Below are positions 6,346 to 13,628 of a stretch of 20,054 nucleotides of DNA, in pieces (the first letter of the stretch is position 1; every line of letters starts with the position of its first letter). Made by a program: the position numbers and the translations under genes. Source of the DNA: a virus; the IMG/VR virus record IMGVR_UViG_3300003690_001203, positions 1 to 20,054 of that record. One strand, given 5' to 3'. Below the pieces are notes generated by a model. It did no database searches and was not told the origin of the DNA. It saw only the letters and a list, made by a program, of their open reading frames with translations.

Positions 6346-6809
6346 CGACACTCCTAGCAGACCGGGTACTAGAAACTCACCCGACGGGTCGAAACGTCTA
6401 CGACATTCTGACCACGGCCGAGATCAAGGCCGGCGGACTCGTAGGCTTGTCGGTCGCTACCGGCGAGTTGATGGAGTGGGGGAATGTTGCCACCGACGAC
6501 TTCATTGGCGTCGCCCTCGAAGGCGCGCAAGGCGCGACCGCGACCCCGGCCGGCTCGGATACGACGTGCCCGGTCAACGACGAGGGGTTCATCGTCAAGA
6601 ACATTCCCATCGCAAGCGCCGCGCAAACGGACGTCGGCTTGGAGGTCTATTGCACGACCGACAACATCCTCGTGGATGCCGTGCTCGACGCGGCTTCGAC
6701 TTCCCGAGCTATCGGCCGCATCATCCGGTGGCGATCCGCCGCCGACTGCGATGTCGAACTCTACTCCGCGACCGCGTTCAGTACTCGGTACCTCACGGGT
6801 GCCACCTAG
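6342..6809 (+). CDS. Probable capsid decoration protein
   Basis: A 155-residue beta-rich protein directly upstream of the major capsid gene. It begins MATLLADRVLETHPTGRNVY, with segments such as IKAGGLVGLSVATGELMEWG and DFIGVALEGAQG, a layout like small head-decoration or head-stabilising proteins (DUF2190 / lambda gpD-type placement between scaffold and capsid). It shares its translational leader with the capsid gene, suggesting similarly high expression. I cannot name the family with certainty from sequence alone; position and composition carry the call. The 37-base gap from the protease stop holds only the ribosome site. Confidence 0.6.
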   Translation: MATLLADRVLETHPTGRNVYDILTTAEIKAGGLVGLSVATGELMEWGNVATDDFIGVALEGAQGATATPAGSDTTCPVNDEGFIVKNIPIASAAQTDVGLEVYCTTDNILVDAVLDAASTSRAIGRIIRWRSAADCDVELYSATAFSTRYLTGAT

Positions 6810-6836
6810 ACCGCGAACCGAACCAACCCGACCAAC

Positions 6837-6854
6837 AGAGGATCTGAACAATGG
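6837..6854 (+). promoter_or_regulatory. Strong ribosome binding site, major capsid gene
   Basis: AGAGGATCTGAACAATGG at 6837-6854 repeats the leader of the preceding gene exactly over 18 bases. A stretch of the CC(G)AACCAAC type precedes both copies. The AGAGG core is 9 bases from ATG 6851. Confidence 0.6.
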
Positions 6855-7843
6855 GCACAAGAGTCATCGCCAGCAACGTTCTGGCAAACGGGCTGCGGAC
6901 CGAGTTCGCGGACACCTACGAGGCCATCCGAAATCGGCAAGCCGACTCGCGGTTGTCGAAGGTCATGGATCTCTCGATCGGCGCGACGAACCGCGAGCAC
7001 GACTTCGCTTACTTCGAGGCCGCGCCTCACATGACATACTGGGAGCGGCACACGACCATCCCGACCGACGCGATGGACAGTGTGACGTTCAACGTGCCGA
7101 TCTACGAGTGGGGTCGCAGGGTGCCGTGGAGCAAGTGGGACCGCAAGGACGACCAGACGCAGACGCTCATGCAAATGGCCCGCATGGCCGGCACGTCTGC
7201 CGCGTTACTTCCCGAACGGTTCTTGTTCGATTTGATCGCCGGCACGACCAACACCTTGCCGGCGACGATCAACGCGCCTGATGGCGTGGGCTTCTTCAAT
7301 GCCACCGACGGCGACGGCGGCGCGCGCTTCGGCGCGACCGGCGGCAACACGATCGCCGGCTCGGGTGTGACCGCTGCCGCTGTCCTCACCGACTTCTACG
7401 ACACGATCGTCCGCTTCAAGCAGTTTGAGGACGGCAAGGGTCAGCCTCTTCTCGGCGACGAGGTGCTAGAGTCCGGCTTCCTCATCATCCACCCGGTCGG
7501 CATGACCGAGGCGATGGAGCAAGCCTTCCTCCAGAAACGTCAGGTCAGCTCCGGCGGCACCGCGACGCCGTCCAACCTCGTGCAAGACGCGAGCCGCAAC
7601 ATCGAGCTGTGGGGTTCCCCACGTCTCACCGGCAACAACAACTGGTATTGCTTCCTCGCGAACCCGCCGAAGCAGGCGACCTTCTTCATCGACCGCGAAG
7701 GCGTGCAAGAGTTCTCGGCGCTGGAAGGCGACAACAACTCGGACAGCAACCGCAGCAAGGCCGAAGAGTACATCCAATGGGAGAGCCGTAGCTCGGGCGC
7801 GATCTCGCTGCCCTACGGTGCCATCGAGACCACGAACTCCTAG
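6851..7843 (+). CDS. Major capsid protein, Mu gpT-like
   Basis: This protein forms the icosahedral shell. It has 330 residues; Mu gpT has about 300. The family signature is visible at about 82-114: VPIYEWGRRVPWSKWDRKDD followed by QTLMQMARMAG. Typical gpT-like relatives have an R-x-x-x-W-S-R-x-D-x-x-D-D stretch here. PERFLFDLIAGT (121-132), NAPDGVGFF (141-149) and a C-terminal beta region ending with SLPYGAIETTNS also fit. It follows the protease/scaffold and decoration-like genes in the expected order, has a strong ribosome site, and is followed by a hairpin terminator that may limit read-through and keep capsid transcripts most abundant. Confidence 0.88.
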   Translation: MGTRVIASNVLANGLRTEFADTYEAIRNRQADSRLSKVMDLSIGATNREHDFAYFEAAPHMTYWERHTTIPTDAMDSVTFNVPIYEWGRRVPWSKWDRKDDQTQTLMQMARMAGTSAALLPERFLFDLIAGTTNTLPATINAPDGVGFFNATDGDGGARFGATGGNTIAGSGVTAAAVLTDFYDTIVRFKQFEDGKGQPLLGDEVLESGFLIIHPVGMTEAMEQAFLQKRQVSSGGTATPSNLVQDASRNIELWGSPRLTGNNNWYCFLANPPKQATFFIDREGVQEFSALEGDNNSDSNRSKAEEYIQWESRSSGAISLPYGAIETTNS

Positions 7844-7877
7844 CAGTAGCGGGCCGCGCCCGTCCTTGGTAGGCTCC

Positions 7878-7910
7878 ACGGGCCGCTGTTCCACTAGGAC
7901 GGCGGCCCGT
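7878..7910 (+). terminator. Hairpin terminator (or attenuator) after the major capsid gene
   Basis: ACGGGCCGC (7878-7886) pairs perfectly with GCGGCCCGT (7902-7910). Inner pairs, two of them G-U, extend the stem to about 14 bp around the loop cacta. The following tract (tgacatttcc) is only weakly T-rich, so termination may be partial. An upstream GCCCGT at 7858-7863 could pair with ACGGGC and compete with the stem. The final T of the stem begins a perfect TTGACA (7910-7915). Confidence 0.6.
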
Positions 7911-7962
7911 TGACATTTCCAAACCGACTCCAGCCCTACAACCCCAAGAGGACAGGACTACC

Positions 7963-8592
7963 ATGACAACCGAAGTGGAAATTCAGACCACCCACGTAGA
8001 CGGCAATCTACTCGTTCCGAACTTCGACGACCTCCCCGGCGTCACCCTCGGCACCGAACATGCCTATTGGATGGGCGTGACGCCCGACTGCCCCATTTCG
8101 CAAATCAACATCGTCGGCCTCAACTTCCCGAAGCGAAACGAAATCTTCGTTGCCGATCCGGTCAACCCCGGCGGGCAGAAGATTCGCGTGCCGTCGATCG
8201 GCGGGCTCCATCGCGCGGTCACTCAAGACCACATCATTGCACTGCGCGAGGTGCTGCCCCGGTTGGTGATTCGCTTTGCAACCGAGACACCTGGGCAGCA
8301 AGAAGAACCTGGGACCGGCGTCAACACCGGACACGTCTTCAAGCGGCAGAGGAAAGCCGAGCTGGTCATCATCCCGACGTCCGCGCAGATCGTGAAGGCG
8401 AAAGAAAACGGTACCCAGGTTCCGAGATACTCACGCCACGCCGGTGATCGCGCGGCCGCCGAGTTCATGTTCTTCAAGCTCTGCCTCGATCAAGCCGTGC
8501 CGCGTCGGGAGCTAACTTGCCCCGAGACGATCTTCCAGGGCGGTATCTTCTGGCCGGAAGACATCAACGAAATCAACGCCCTTTTGAGCTAG
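7963..8592 (+). CDS. Hypothetical virion-associated protein, head-tail region
   Basis: A 209-residue protein with a clear AAGAGGACAGG ribosome site before ATG 7963. I do not recognise the family. Mixed alpha/beta features include VTLGTEHAYWMGVTPDCP, INIVGLNFPKRNEIFVADPV and a basic stretch VFKRQRKAELVII, with a cysteine-containing C-terminus (LCLDQAVPRRELTCPETIFQ). No membrane segment or signal peptide is seen. It is the first gene after the terminator that follows the capsid gene and is 15 bases from the next gene, so it likely belongs to the neck or head-surface set. An additional head structural protein is possible from position only. Confidence 0.65.
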   Translation: MTTEVEIQTTHVDGNLLVPNFDDLPGVTLGTEHAYWMGVTPDCPISQINIVGLNFPKRNEIFVADPVNPGGQKIRVPSIGGLHRAVTQDHIIALREVLPRLVIRFATETPGQQEEPGTGVNTGHVFKRQRKAELVIIPTSAQIVKAKENGTQVPRYSRHAGDRAAAEFMFFKLCLDQAVPRRELTCPETIFQGGIFWPEDINEINALLS

Positions 8593-8607
8593 ACCCGAGG
8601 ACGCCAC

Positions 8608-9972
8608 ATGGCACTAACCGAAGACCAGATCCAAGACCAGTGGCGCAAAGCTATCGACATCGTGGAGCAGACCCGCGTCTACGCCGACACTCTTGCCGGC
8701 GCGTCGAATGAGTTTGAGGTCTTGACGAGTGCGTTGAAGGGACAGTTCACGCCAGACATGCTCGCAACGTGGCAAGCGCAGTTCCGGGCCGGGCTGTCCG
8801 CTCTCGTCAGTTCGTCGCGTATCTTCGACGCGATAGCGCCGTGCATCCTCGACTACGGCAAGGTGCTCCAGGCCGCCGGCTCAGTCGGTTCCAACTACGA
8901 GACCGTCGAAGACTTGATCACCGCAATCTACGAGCATTTCGCCGCCGGTTCCGAGCGCGTCGAGTCGCGCGGTATCGTCCTTGACATCGCGCAGACCAAG
9001 ACCGGCACGGGCGACGGCGAGATCAGTCGGCTCATCATCGACGAGAGGGGCTACCAGATGGACGCGGTCACGGTTGAGGCCAAGGTCTTTCGTTGCCGCC
9101 GCGATCAGAACTCGGGCGTCAAGAAGCACGCCGAGGAATTCGAGCTGATCGGCGAGACGCGTTCGCGCGACGACCTTGAGATTGTCACGCATGGCAGCGG
9201 CGCGCTACAGTCGCTCGCGCTTCGCAACCGGAACGCCGGCGGTGGCACGGCCGGCAGTTTGCTCCGCAACTCTTCCTTCTCGTCCTACGACGTGACGGCT
9301 ACCGACCGATTCACAAGTTGGGAGTTCGTCGCCGGCACCGAGGCGATCCAAGACGAGAACGCGGCGCGCTTTTACGCGACATACCCCGGCGCGGATACCG
9401 ACGCCTCGATGCTGATGGGAGTCTCGGCCGCGTCGGGCACCGCGCGCTACAAGCAGACGCTCGCCAACATGCGGATCGCGTCGCTCAATCCATTCCGCCC
9501 CTACTTCCTCCGCGCGATGGTCAACCGCGACGCGGGGCCGGGTGCCCAGGGTGCGGGCGGCAGCTTCAAGCTCCGCCTCGGTGACGAGGTGGTGTCGAAA
9601 GACCTGTCGACGTTCGCCACCGGATGGAACGAAGTGATGTTGCCGTTGAACGCCGACTCCTGGTTCAAGAACTTCGCGCTCGGCGCGACGTCGAACGACT
9701 TCGACGTCGAAGTCGAGTGGGCCGGCTGGACGTCGGGCGACTTGCTCATTGACGATCTCATATTCTGCGAACTCGTGCCGCTCGACGGGACGTGGTGGGT
9801 TGCCCGGATGAACGACCCGAGCCCGACGCCGTGGGTGGTCGATGACGAGCTGGCCTTCGCCGACACGCAATCCGACACCAACGCCGGCAAGATCAACTAC
9901 AACCTGTGGCGAGCTGGACTCGGCTACCTTCCGCACACGACCGGCGGTTCTATCACCTTCGCGGACCCCTAG
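8608..9972 (+). CDS. Virion protein with a carbohydrate-binding-like C-terminal domain
   Basis: This protein has 454 residues, with a ribosome site GAGGA before ATG 8608. Residues about 1-210 are helical then beta (VESRGIVLDIAQTKTG, DAVTVEAKVFRCRRDQNSGV) and resemble nothing I can name. From about 218 to 395 the pattern changes: LLRNSSFSSYD, FTSWEFVAGTEAIQ, RFYATYPGA, then NPFRPYFLRAMVNRD, a strand FKLRLGDEVVSKDLS, WNEVMLPLN and a final DLLIDDLIFCELVP. An 'N-x-S-F ... W' start and an 'I-D-D-(I/L)-x' end are characteristic of jelly-roll carbohydrate-binding modules (CBM 4/9/22-like). Its place between capsid and neck genes suggests a head- or neck-attached protein that could bind glycans on the host or in its surroundings. 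The domain call is an inference from pattern. Confidence 0.65.
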   Translation: MALTEDQIQDQWRKAIDIVEQTRVYADTLAGASNEFEVLTSALKGQFTPDMLATWQAQFRAGLSALVSSSRIFDAIAPCILDYGKVLQAAGSVGSNYETVEDLITAIYEHFAAGSERVESRGIVLDIAQTKTGTGDGEISRLIIDERGYQMDAVTVEAKVFRCRRDQNSGVKKHAEEFELIGETRSRDDLEIVTHGSGALQSLALRNRNAGGGTAGSLLRNSSFSSYDVTATDRFTSWEFVAGTEAIQDENAARFYATYPGADTDASMLMGVSAASGTARYKQTLANMRIASLNPFRPYFLRAMVNRDAGPGAQGAGGSFKLRLGDEVVSKDLSTFATGWNEVMLPLNADSWFKNFALGATSNDFDVEVEWAGWTSGDLLIDDLIFCELVPLDGTWWVARMNDPSPTPWVVDDELAFADTQSDTNAGKINYNLWRAGLGYLPHTTGGSITFADP

Positions 9973-9975
9973 ACC

Positions 9976-10449
9976 ATGACAGCAGCAGAGGATCTTTGGG
10001 AAGCGGTCAAGCTGTCCTACGACAGCAAGCAGCTCATCACGCTGACGAACATCCATCAGCGCAACCAGACCTCGATCGACGAGACCGTTGGCGACAACGC
10101 GGCGCTTGGGGTCATCAACATCTGGATCATCTACGCCCAGGTCGCCTACGACGAGAACGACGGGCTTCACGTCGAGGTCGCCAAGCGCGGGGTGATCGCG
10201 ATGTTGTGGGAGCGCGGCGGCGTATCCGTCACGATCGCGCGGCAAGAGTGGGCCGAGGTCTTCACCGACGGCATCGTCGACAAGCTCAAGCGCACCGGGC
10301 CACGCTCACGCATGAGTCCGTCGAGCAACTCCAACGTCGCGCAACACTCGGGGCTTCTCTCCGACGGAACCAAACCAGAACCCTGGGCCGACGTCCGCGC
10401 GCTACCGCTGGGCCTCATGCCTTCGGCTCGAAGCTCACGGGACGCATGA
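9976..10449 (+). CDS. Probable head-tail connector / head completion protein
   Basis: A 157-residue, mostly helical protein, 3 bases after the previous stop, with no obvious ribosome site. The first 110 residues contain QLITLTNIHQRNQTSIDETV, ALGVINIWIIYAQVAYDEND and HVEVAKRGVIAMLWERGG, the kind of helical bundle seen in head completion proteins (DUF1320-like, Mu gp36 position): an early Thr/Asn stretch, then Ala-rich helices with a 'YD...H...A...G.i..L' pattern. The tail beyond about residue 110 is Ser/Pro/Arg-rich and probably disordered. It lies just before the gpG-like protein, where connectors are normally found. The specific family is not certain. Confidence 0.6.
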   Translation: MTAAEDLWEAVKLSYDSKQLITLTNIHQRNQTSIDETVGDNAALGVINIWIIYAQVAYDENDGLHVEVAKRGVIAMLWERGGVSVTIARQEWAEVFTDGIVDKLKRTGPRSRMSPSSNSNVAQHSGLLSDGTKPEPWADVRALPLGLMPSARSSRDA

Positions 10450-10450
10450 A

Positions 10451-11035
10451 ATGGTCAAGAAGGACTTCGACCAGGGCGCGAAGATGCGCCGCTGGAAAAC
10501 CAACTTGGCGAACCCCGAGAAGGCGCTCAAGCAAATCGGTATAATGATGGTCGCCGAGTCGCGCGGCGCGTTCAAGAAGCAGCGATTCGGTAGCGAGCGG
10601 TGGTCGGCCCGCGCGGTCCCTAACGTCTACGGTGTCATCGAGGACCTGTGGTCAGGCAAGAAGAGTCCAGTCAAGCGGCGTTTCGACGACCGCCCCGTAC
10701 TTCGTGACACCGGTCTGCTCATGCGCTCGATCACCTACGCCGTGTCGGGCGACACCGTGACGGTGGGCACCGTTGTCCACTATGCCGACGTGCTACACGA
10801 CGGCGGCCCTATCAAGTCGCGGACAATCAACGCGCAAGTCCGTCGTCTACTCTACAAATGGCTCAGGGGTCGGGGCCGCGACTGGGTGGGTGAGCTTGGC
10901 TTCTTGCTCAACAAGAAGTTCAAGGACACCGAACTCGAAGGCGAGGTCGAAGCGCGGCCGTTCGTCGGCATCACCAAGCGCACCTTGACCAACGCGCAGA
11001 AGCTCGTCGGTACTCGCATCATGGAGGTTCAGTAA
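10451..11035 (+). CDS. Phage virion morphogenesis protein (Mu gpG / P2 gpS-like)
   Basis: The protein has 194 residues. It carries the family marks: an N-terminal helix with MVAESRGAFKKQRF, W-S-A-R, then RPVLRDTGLLMRSI (81-94), VHYADVLHDGG (109-119) and ARPFVGIT (168-175). The R-P-x-L-x-D-T-G-x-L-x-x-S-I and A-R-P-F-x-G motifs are hallmarks of tail completion / virion morphogenesis proteins, which help join tail to head. It starts one base after the preceding stop, and its stop (TAA, 11033-11035) overlaps the next start (TAATG). Strong family call; the exact step in assembly is inferred from relatives. Confidence 0.82.
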   Translation: MVKKDFDQGAKMRRWKTNLANPEKALKQIGIMMVAESRGAFKKQRFGSERWSARAVPNVYGVIEDLWSGKKSPVKRRFDDRPVLRDTGLLMRSITYAVSGDTVTVGTVVHYADVLHDGGPIKSRTINAQVRRLLYKWLRGRGRDWVGELGFLLNKKFKDTELEGEVEARPFVGITKRTLTNAQKLVGTRIMEVQ

Positions 11036-11601
11036 TGGCCGCCGGAATTTCACACAAGACGATGCGCGCCTCGGGTCGGCTTATCTGGAACCCCCAGAGC
11101 ATCACCAACTCAGACGGCAAATGGGGCGGCACCGTGCTCGGCGCGACGATGGCGTTCTCGATTCAATCGCTCGGCGAACAATACGAGATCGAGGGTGAGG
11201 GCATCGGCCGACCCACCGACATTCTCGAAGCCGACCGGCGCTACGCTTGCGGCTGCGCGCTGCGAGGTTGGGACGACGACGCTGCCCGGTACCTGATGAC
11301 CGACGGCGACACGGCCGTCGGCGCGGTCACTGGACATCGAATGTGGACCGCCCCCGGTGTCGTCATACCCGGTCAATCCGCGCTCAGTCGCGCCATCACC
11401 TTGCTCTACGCGCCCGACGACTACAACAACATCCCCGGCGTCATCGTCTACCACGCCATTCCCCAGCTCGCGCCCGGCATCGAGATCGAGTTTGGCAAGG
11501 GCGTCGAGACCATCATTCCTTTCGCGGCGCGTGCGTTCCAAGACACCAACGGAAACGCATTGACCATTGCCTTCGTCCGAGACATGACCTTCCCGTCCTA
11601 G
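11035..11601 (+). CDS. Probable tail tube protein
   Basis: A 188-residue, strongly beta protein. It reads GRLIWNPQSIT, then KWGGTVLGATMAFSIQ, EQYEIEGEGIGRPTDILEAD, later HAIPQLAPGIEIEFGKGVET and a final TIAFVRDMTF. The 'N-P ... GGT-x-LG ... E-x-x-G-x-P-x-D-x-x-x-x' order resembles tail tube or tube-like proteins of siphophages, which start with a G-T-x-L-G strand followed by an E-x-x-G-x-x-P-x-D segment. It sits after the virion morphogenesis gene, the usual tube location. No sheath gene is adjacent, so a contractile tail is not indicated. Moderate confidence: the fold is inferred, not proven. Confidence 0.55.
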   Translation: MAAGISHKTMRASGRLIWNPQSITNSDGKWGGTVLGATMAFSIQSLGEQYEIEGEGIGRPTDILEADRRYACGCALRGWDDDAARYLMTDGDTAVGAVTGHRMWTAPGVVIPGQSALSRAITLLYAPDDYNNIPGVIVYHAIPQLAPGIEIEFGKGVETIIPFAARAFQDTNGNALTIAFVRDMTFPS

Positions 11602-11605
11602 AACC

Positions 11606-12139
11606 ATGTGGTACCCCTTCAAGAAGAAGAAGACGCCCCGCGTCGGCAAGCTATCCAACGTCGCCTATGCGCGTTGGCTTCGAGCCTGTTCCCCGCAACC
11701 TATCATCGAGTTCCTCATCTACGACGAAGACGAGCAGGAGACTCTTGCCCAGGCGGGCGACGACTTCGCCGAGGACAGAGCCGAGACCGCCGCCGGCGCG
11801 ATTGCCGTCGTGATCTCGGCAGTCGCCGACGGCCTCGCCGACGGCGGTGGCCCCGCGATCGACGAGGGCGGCTTCGCTGAACAGGCAGCTCGCTCGGTCC
11901 TCCCAAATGCCCCAGGAGAGCCTCGGCCTCGGGCCGTCCCGAATATGGGCGGGGTCTTCCAGAGGCGACGAGAACGCATTCAGGCCGACCAGGAGGACGT
12001 TGACGCGCCCCGCCGGCTCTGCGGTCTGCCACCGGACTCCCAGAGGCCCGGATACGTGCCGCCAACCGAGCGCAAGGTCCTCCCCGACAAGATCGTACTG
12101 CCCGAGCTGGCCGAAGACGGTGGGGAGCAGACGGCATGA
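11606..12139 (+). CDS. Hypothetical protein in the tail module
   Basis: The gene encodes 177 residues, starting MWYPFKKKKTPRVGKLSNVA and continuing ARWLRACSPQPIIEFLIYDE. An Ala/Glu/Asp-rich helical stretch follows (AEDRAETAAGAIAVVISAVA), then a Pro/Arg-rich, probably disordered C-terminal half with RRRERIQADQEDVDAPRRLC. The first half looks folded and the second half does not. It starts 5 bases after the tail tube candidate and ends in an ATGA overlap with the next gene. Genes here often encode tail assembly chaperones, but I see no programmed slippage site, so the chaperone role is only a possibility. Confidence 0.6.
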   Translation: MWYPFKKKKTPRVGKLSNVAYARWLRACSPQPIIEFLIYDEDEQETLAQAGDDFAEDRAETAAGAIAVVISAVADGLADGGGPAIDEGGFAEQAARSVLPNAPGEPRPRAVPNMGGVFQRRRERIQADQEDVDAPRRLCGLPPDSQRPGYVPPTERKVLPDKIVLPELAEDGGEQTA

Positions 12140-12921
12140 ACGGCGGACAGCTCGCCCAGCAGATCAAGTACGAGTTGGAGCGCGTCGTCTGGAACGTCCC
12201 AGGCGGCACCGTCGTCTTCGGTGACGACGCTGTGCGGGTCACGTCGGGCGAGCCGACGCAAGAGCAGATGCCGAGCGCGTTCCCCTTCGCACTCGTCGTC
12301 CTCGGCGGCGGACCGGGCGACCCCTACGACTCCAACTTGATCGAGCAGAGCCTCACGGTCATTTGTGTCGCGGCCGTCGCCGGCGATCCGATGGGCGAGC
12401 ACGCGGTCATCGGTGGTTCAACCGACGATCTCAGGACGTCCTACGCTCGCGGTTCTTCCGAGATCACCGAGCGCGCCCGGTTCGCGATTCGCGATCTGAA
12501 CGGGTCCGACGGTTGCCAGCTATTACTAAGCGGCGTCGACGTCTCGACGCCGAAGAATCTCAACGGGCTCCAGTGCGTCTCGGAAGAGTTCACCGTCAAG
12601 GCGTGGTGTATGTCCGACGCGCACTACACCGCACCGCAAGAACTCAAGCTCGCCGGTTCGCTCTGGACTTGGGTTGGCGCGGATATGTGCCGGGGCCGCT
12701 TCGACTTCGTCGAGTACGACCTCGTCTACAAGACCGGCGCGACCGCGCCGTCGAGCCCGGCCGACGGCACTAGCGCCGGCAAGGTCAGCGACGCCGAGAC
12801 GATCGACGTCACGTCGCTTGCCAGCAAAACATACTGCATCTTCGCGACATACAATGCGCGGAAGAACGGGCTCGTCGAAGGCGCGAGCGAGCCGGTCGTC
12901 GGGAGCATCAAGACAACGTGA
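12136..12921 (+). CDS. Tail terminator-like protein with extra C-terminal beta domain
   Basis: The protein has 261 residues. The N-terminal part (about 1-160) starts with helix GGQLAQQIKYELERVVW and continues with strands PFALVVLGGG and LIEQSLTVICVAAVAGD, a helix, and a strand SGVDVSTPK. This helix-strand-strand-helix-strand layout fits tail terminator proteins (lambda gpU / Mu gp37-DUF1834 type), which cap the tail tube for joining to the head. From about 165 to 258 a separate beta domain follows (WTWVGADMCRGRFDFVEYDL, ASKTYCIFATYNARKNGLVE) that looks like an Ig/FN3-type strand set. It overlaps the genes on both sides by four bases. The fusion, if right, is unusual; both assignments are by pattern. 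Confidence 0.55.
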   Translation: MNGGQLAQQIKYELERVVWNVPGGTVVFGDDAVRVTSGEPTQEQMPSAFPFALVVLGGGPGDPYDSNLIEQSLTVICVAAVAGDPMGEHAVIGGSTDDLRTSYARGSSEITERARFAIRDLNGSDGCQLLLSGVDVSTPKNLNGLQCVSEEFTVKAWCMSDAHYTAPQELKLAGSLWTWVGADMCRGRFDFVEYDLVYKTGATAPSSPADGTSAGKVSDAETIDVTSLASKTYCIFATYNARKNGLVEGASEPVVGSIKTT

Positions 12922-13628
12922 GACTCGGCGACGACATGACAATGCAAGTTCGGCTCAAGCATGAGCGGAACAGTCCACGCGAACGCGCGGCCGAGGAACG
13001 CCAAGAGCGCAGTCAAGAGAAGAAGCGCCGCCGGTCGATGCGAAACCTACGACGCGCGCGAATGGCGCGACGTCGGTTGGGGCCAAAGCGCAAGCGGCGC
13101 GGTCCGAGATTGAGCAAGGGGTCCGCCGCGAAGCTCAAGGTTGCGAAATATACCGCGAAGGCGGCAGCGATGAGCACCCGTCTCGTTCCGATTCTCGGCT
13201 GGGCTATGCTCGCGAACGACGCGGCGCTCATATACCACGACTTCGGTCGTCGCATCTCGGGCGGCATGTCCGCGCGCCTCATTCAAGCGCAGGACTCGGC
13301 CATCTCGATGGGCGACTATTTGCCCCAGGCCGCGTCGGCGGCCGCCGCGATCGACTACGTCGAGAGCGACCCTGCACTACTACGCGCGACTGGCGAAGAC
13401 GGCCATATGTCGAGCACGCTTCGGTCGAACCTTGTCATCATTCGACAACTAGCATACGAGAGCGCGGTCGGCGCGGACATGATTCGACGCGACGCGCACT
13501 TCGACAGTGCCGATTCGTTCCTCGACAAGATTATCATGCAGGCCGAGCGAGCCGAGTTGAAGTCGATGGCCGATCGAACGTGTCACTTGATTCGCACCGA
13601 GCGCAGCGCGAAGGGCAAGGGTAAGTAG
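12918..13628 (+). CDS. Arg/Lys-rich protein with a hydrophobic helix, tail-interior candidate
   Basis: The protein has 236 residues from GTG 12918, which overlaps the previous stop (GTGA); ATG 12936 is an alternative start. Residues about 11-67 are extremely basic (QEKKRRRSMRNLRRARMARR, then LGPKRKRRGPRLSK), like a protamine or histone tail, so nucleic acid or membrane binding is likely. A hydrophobic stretch of about 23 residues follows (84-106, containing STRLVPILGWAMLANDAALI), long enough for a membrane or amphipathic helix. The rest is helical, with several Ala-rich stretches. It precedes two tape-measure-like proteins directly, with no gap. An ejected inner-tail protein is plausible but not proven; I do not recognise a family. 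Confidence 0.6.
   Translation: MRLGDDMTMQVRLKHERNSPRERAAEERQERSQEKKRRRSMRNLRRARMARRRLGPKRKRRGPRLSKGSAAKLKVAKYTAKAAAMSTRLVPILGWAMLANDAALIYHDFGRRISGGMSARLIQAQDSAISMGDYLPQAASAAAAIDYVESDPALLRATGEDGHMSSTLRSNLVIIRQLAYESAVGADMIRRDAHFDSADSFLDKIIMQAERAELKSMADRTCHLIRTERSAKGKGK

Noticed and set aside
7910-7942. TTGACA ... TACAAC as a full promoter after the capsid gene
   Set aside because: The 21-base spacer is too long and no better -10 is found at 16-18 bases; kept only as a finding to check, not as a feature.
9205-10245. Long open frame on the minus strand (346 codons)
   Set aside because: It lies opposite two well-formed + strand genes, has an Arg/Val/Asp-rich composition typical of antisense frames in GC-rich DNA, and no ribosome site or domain.
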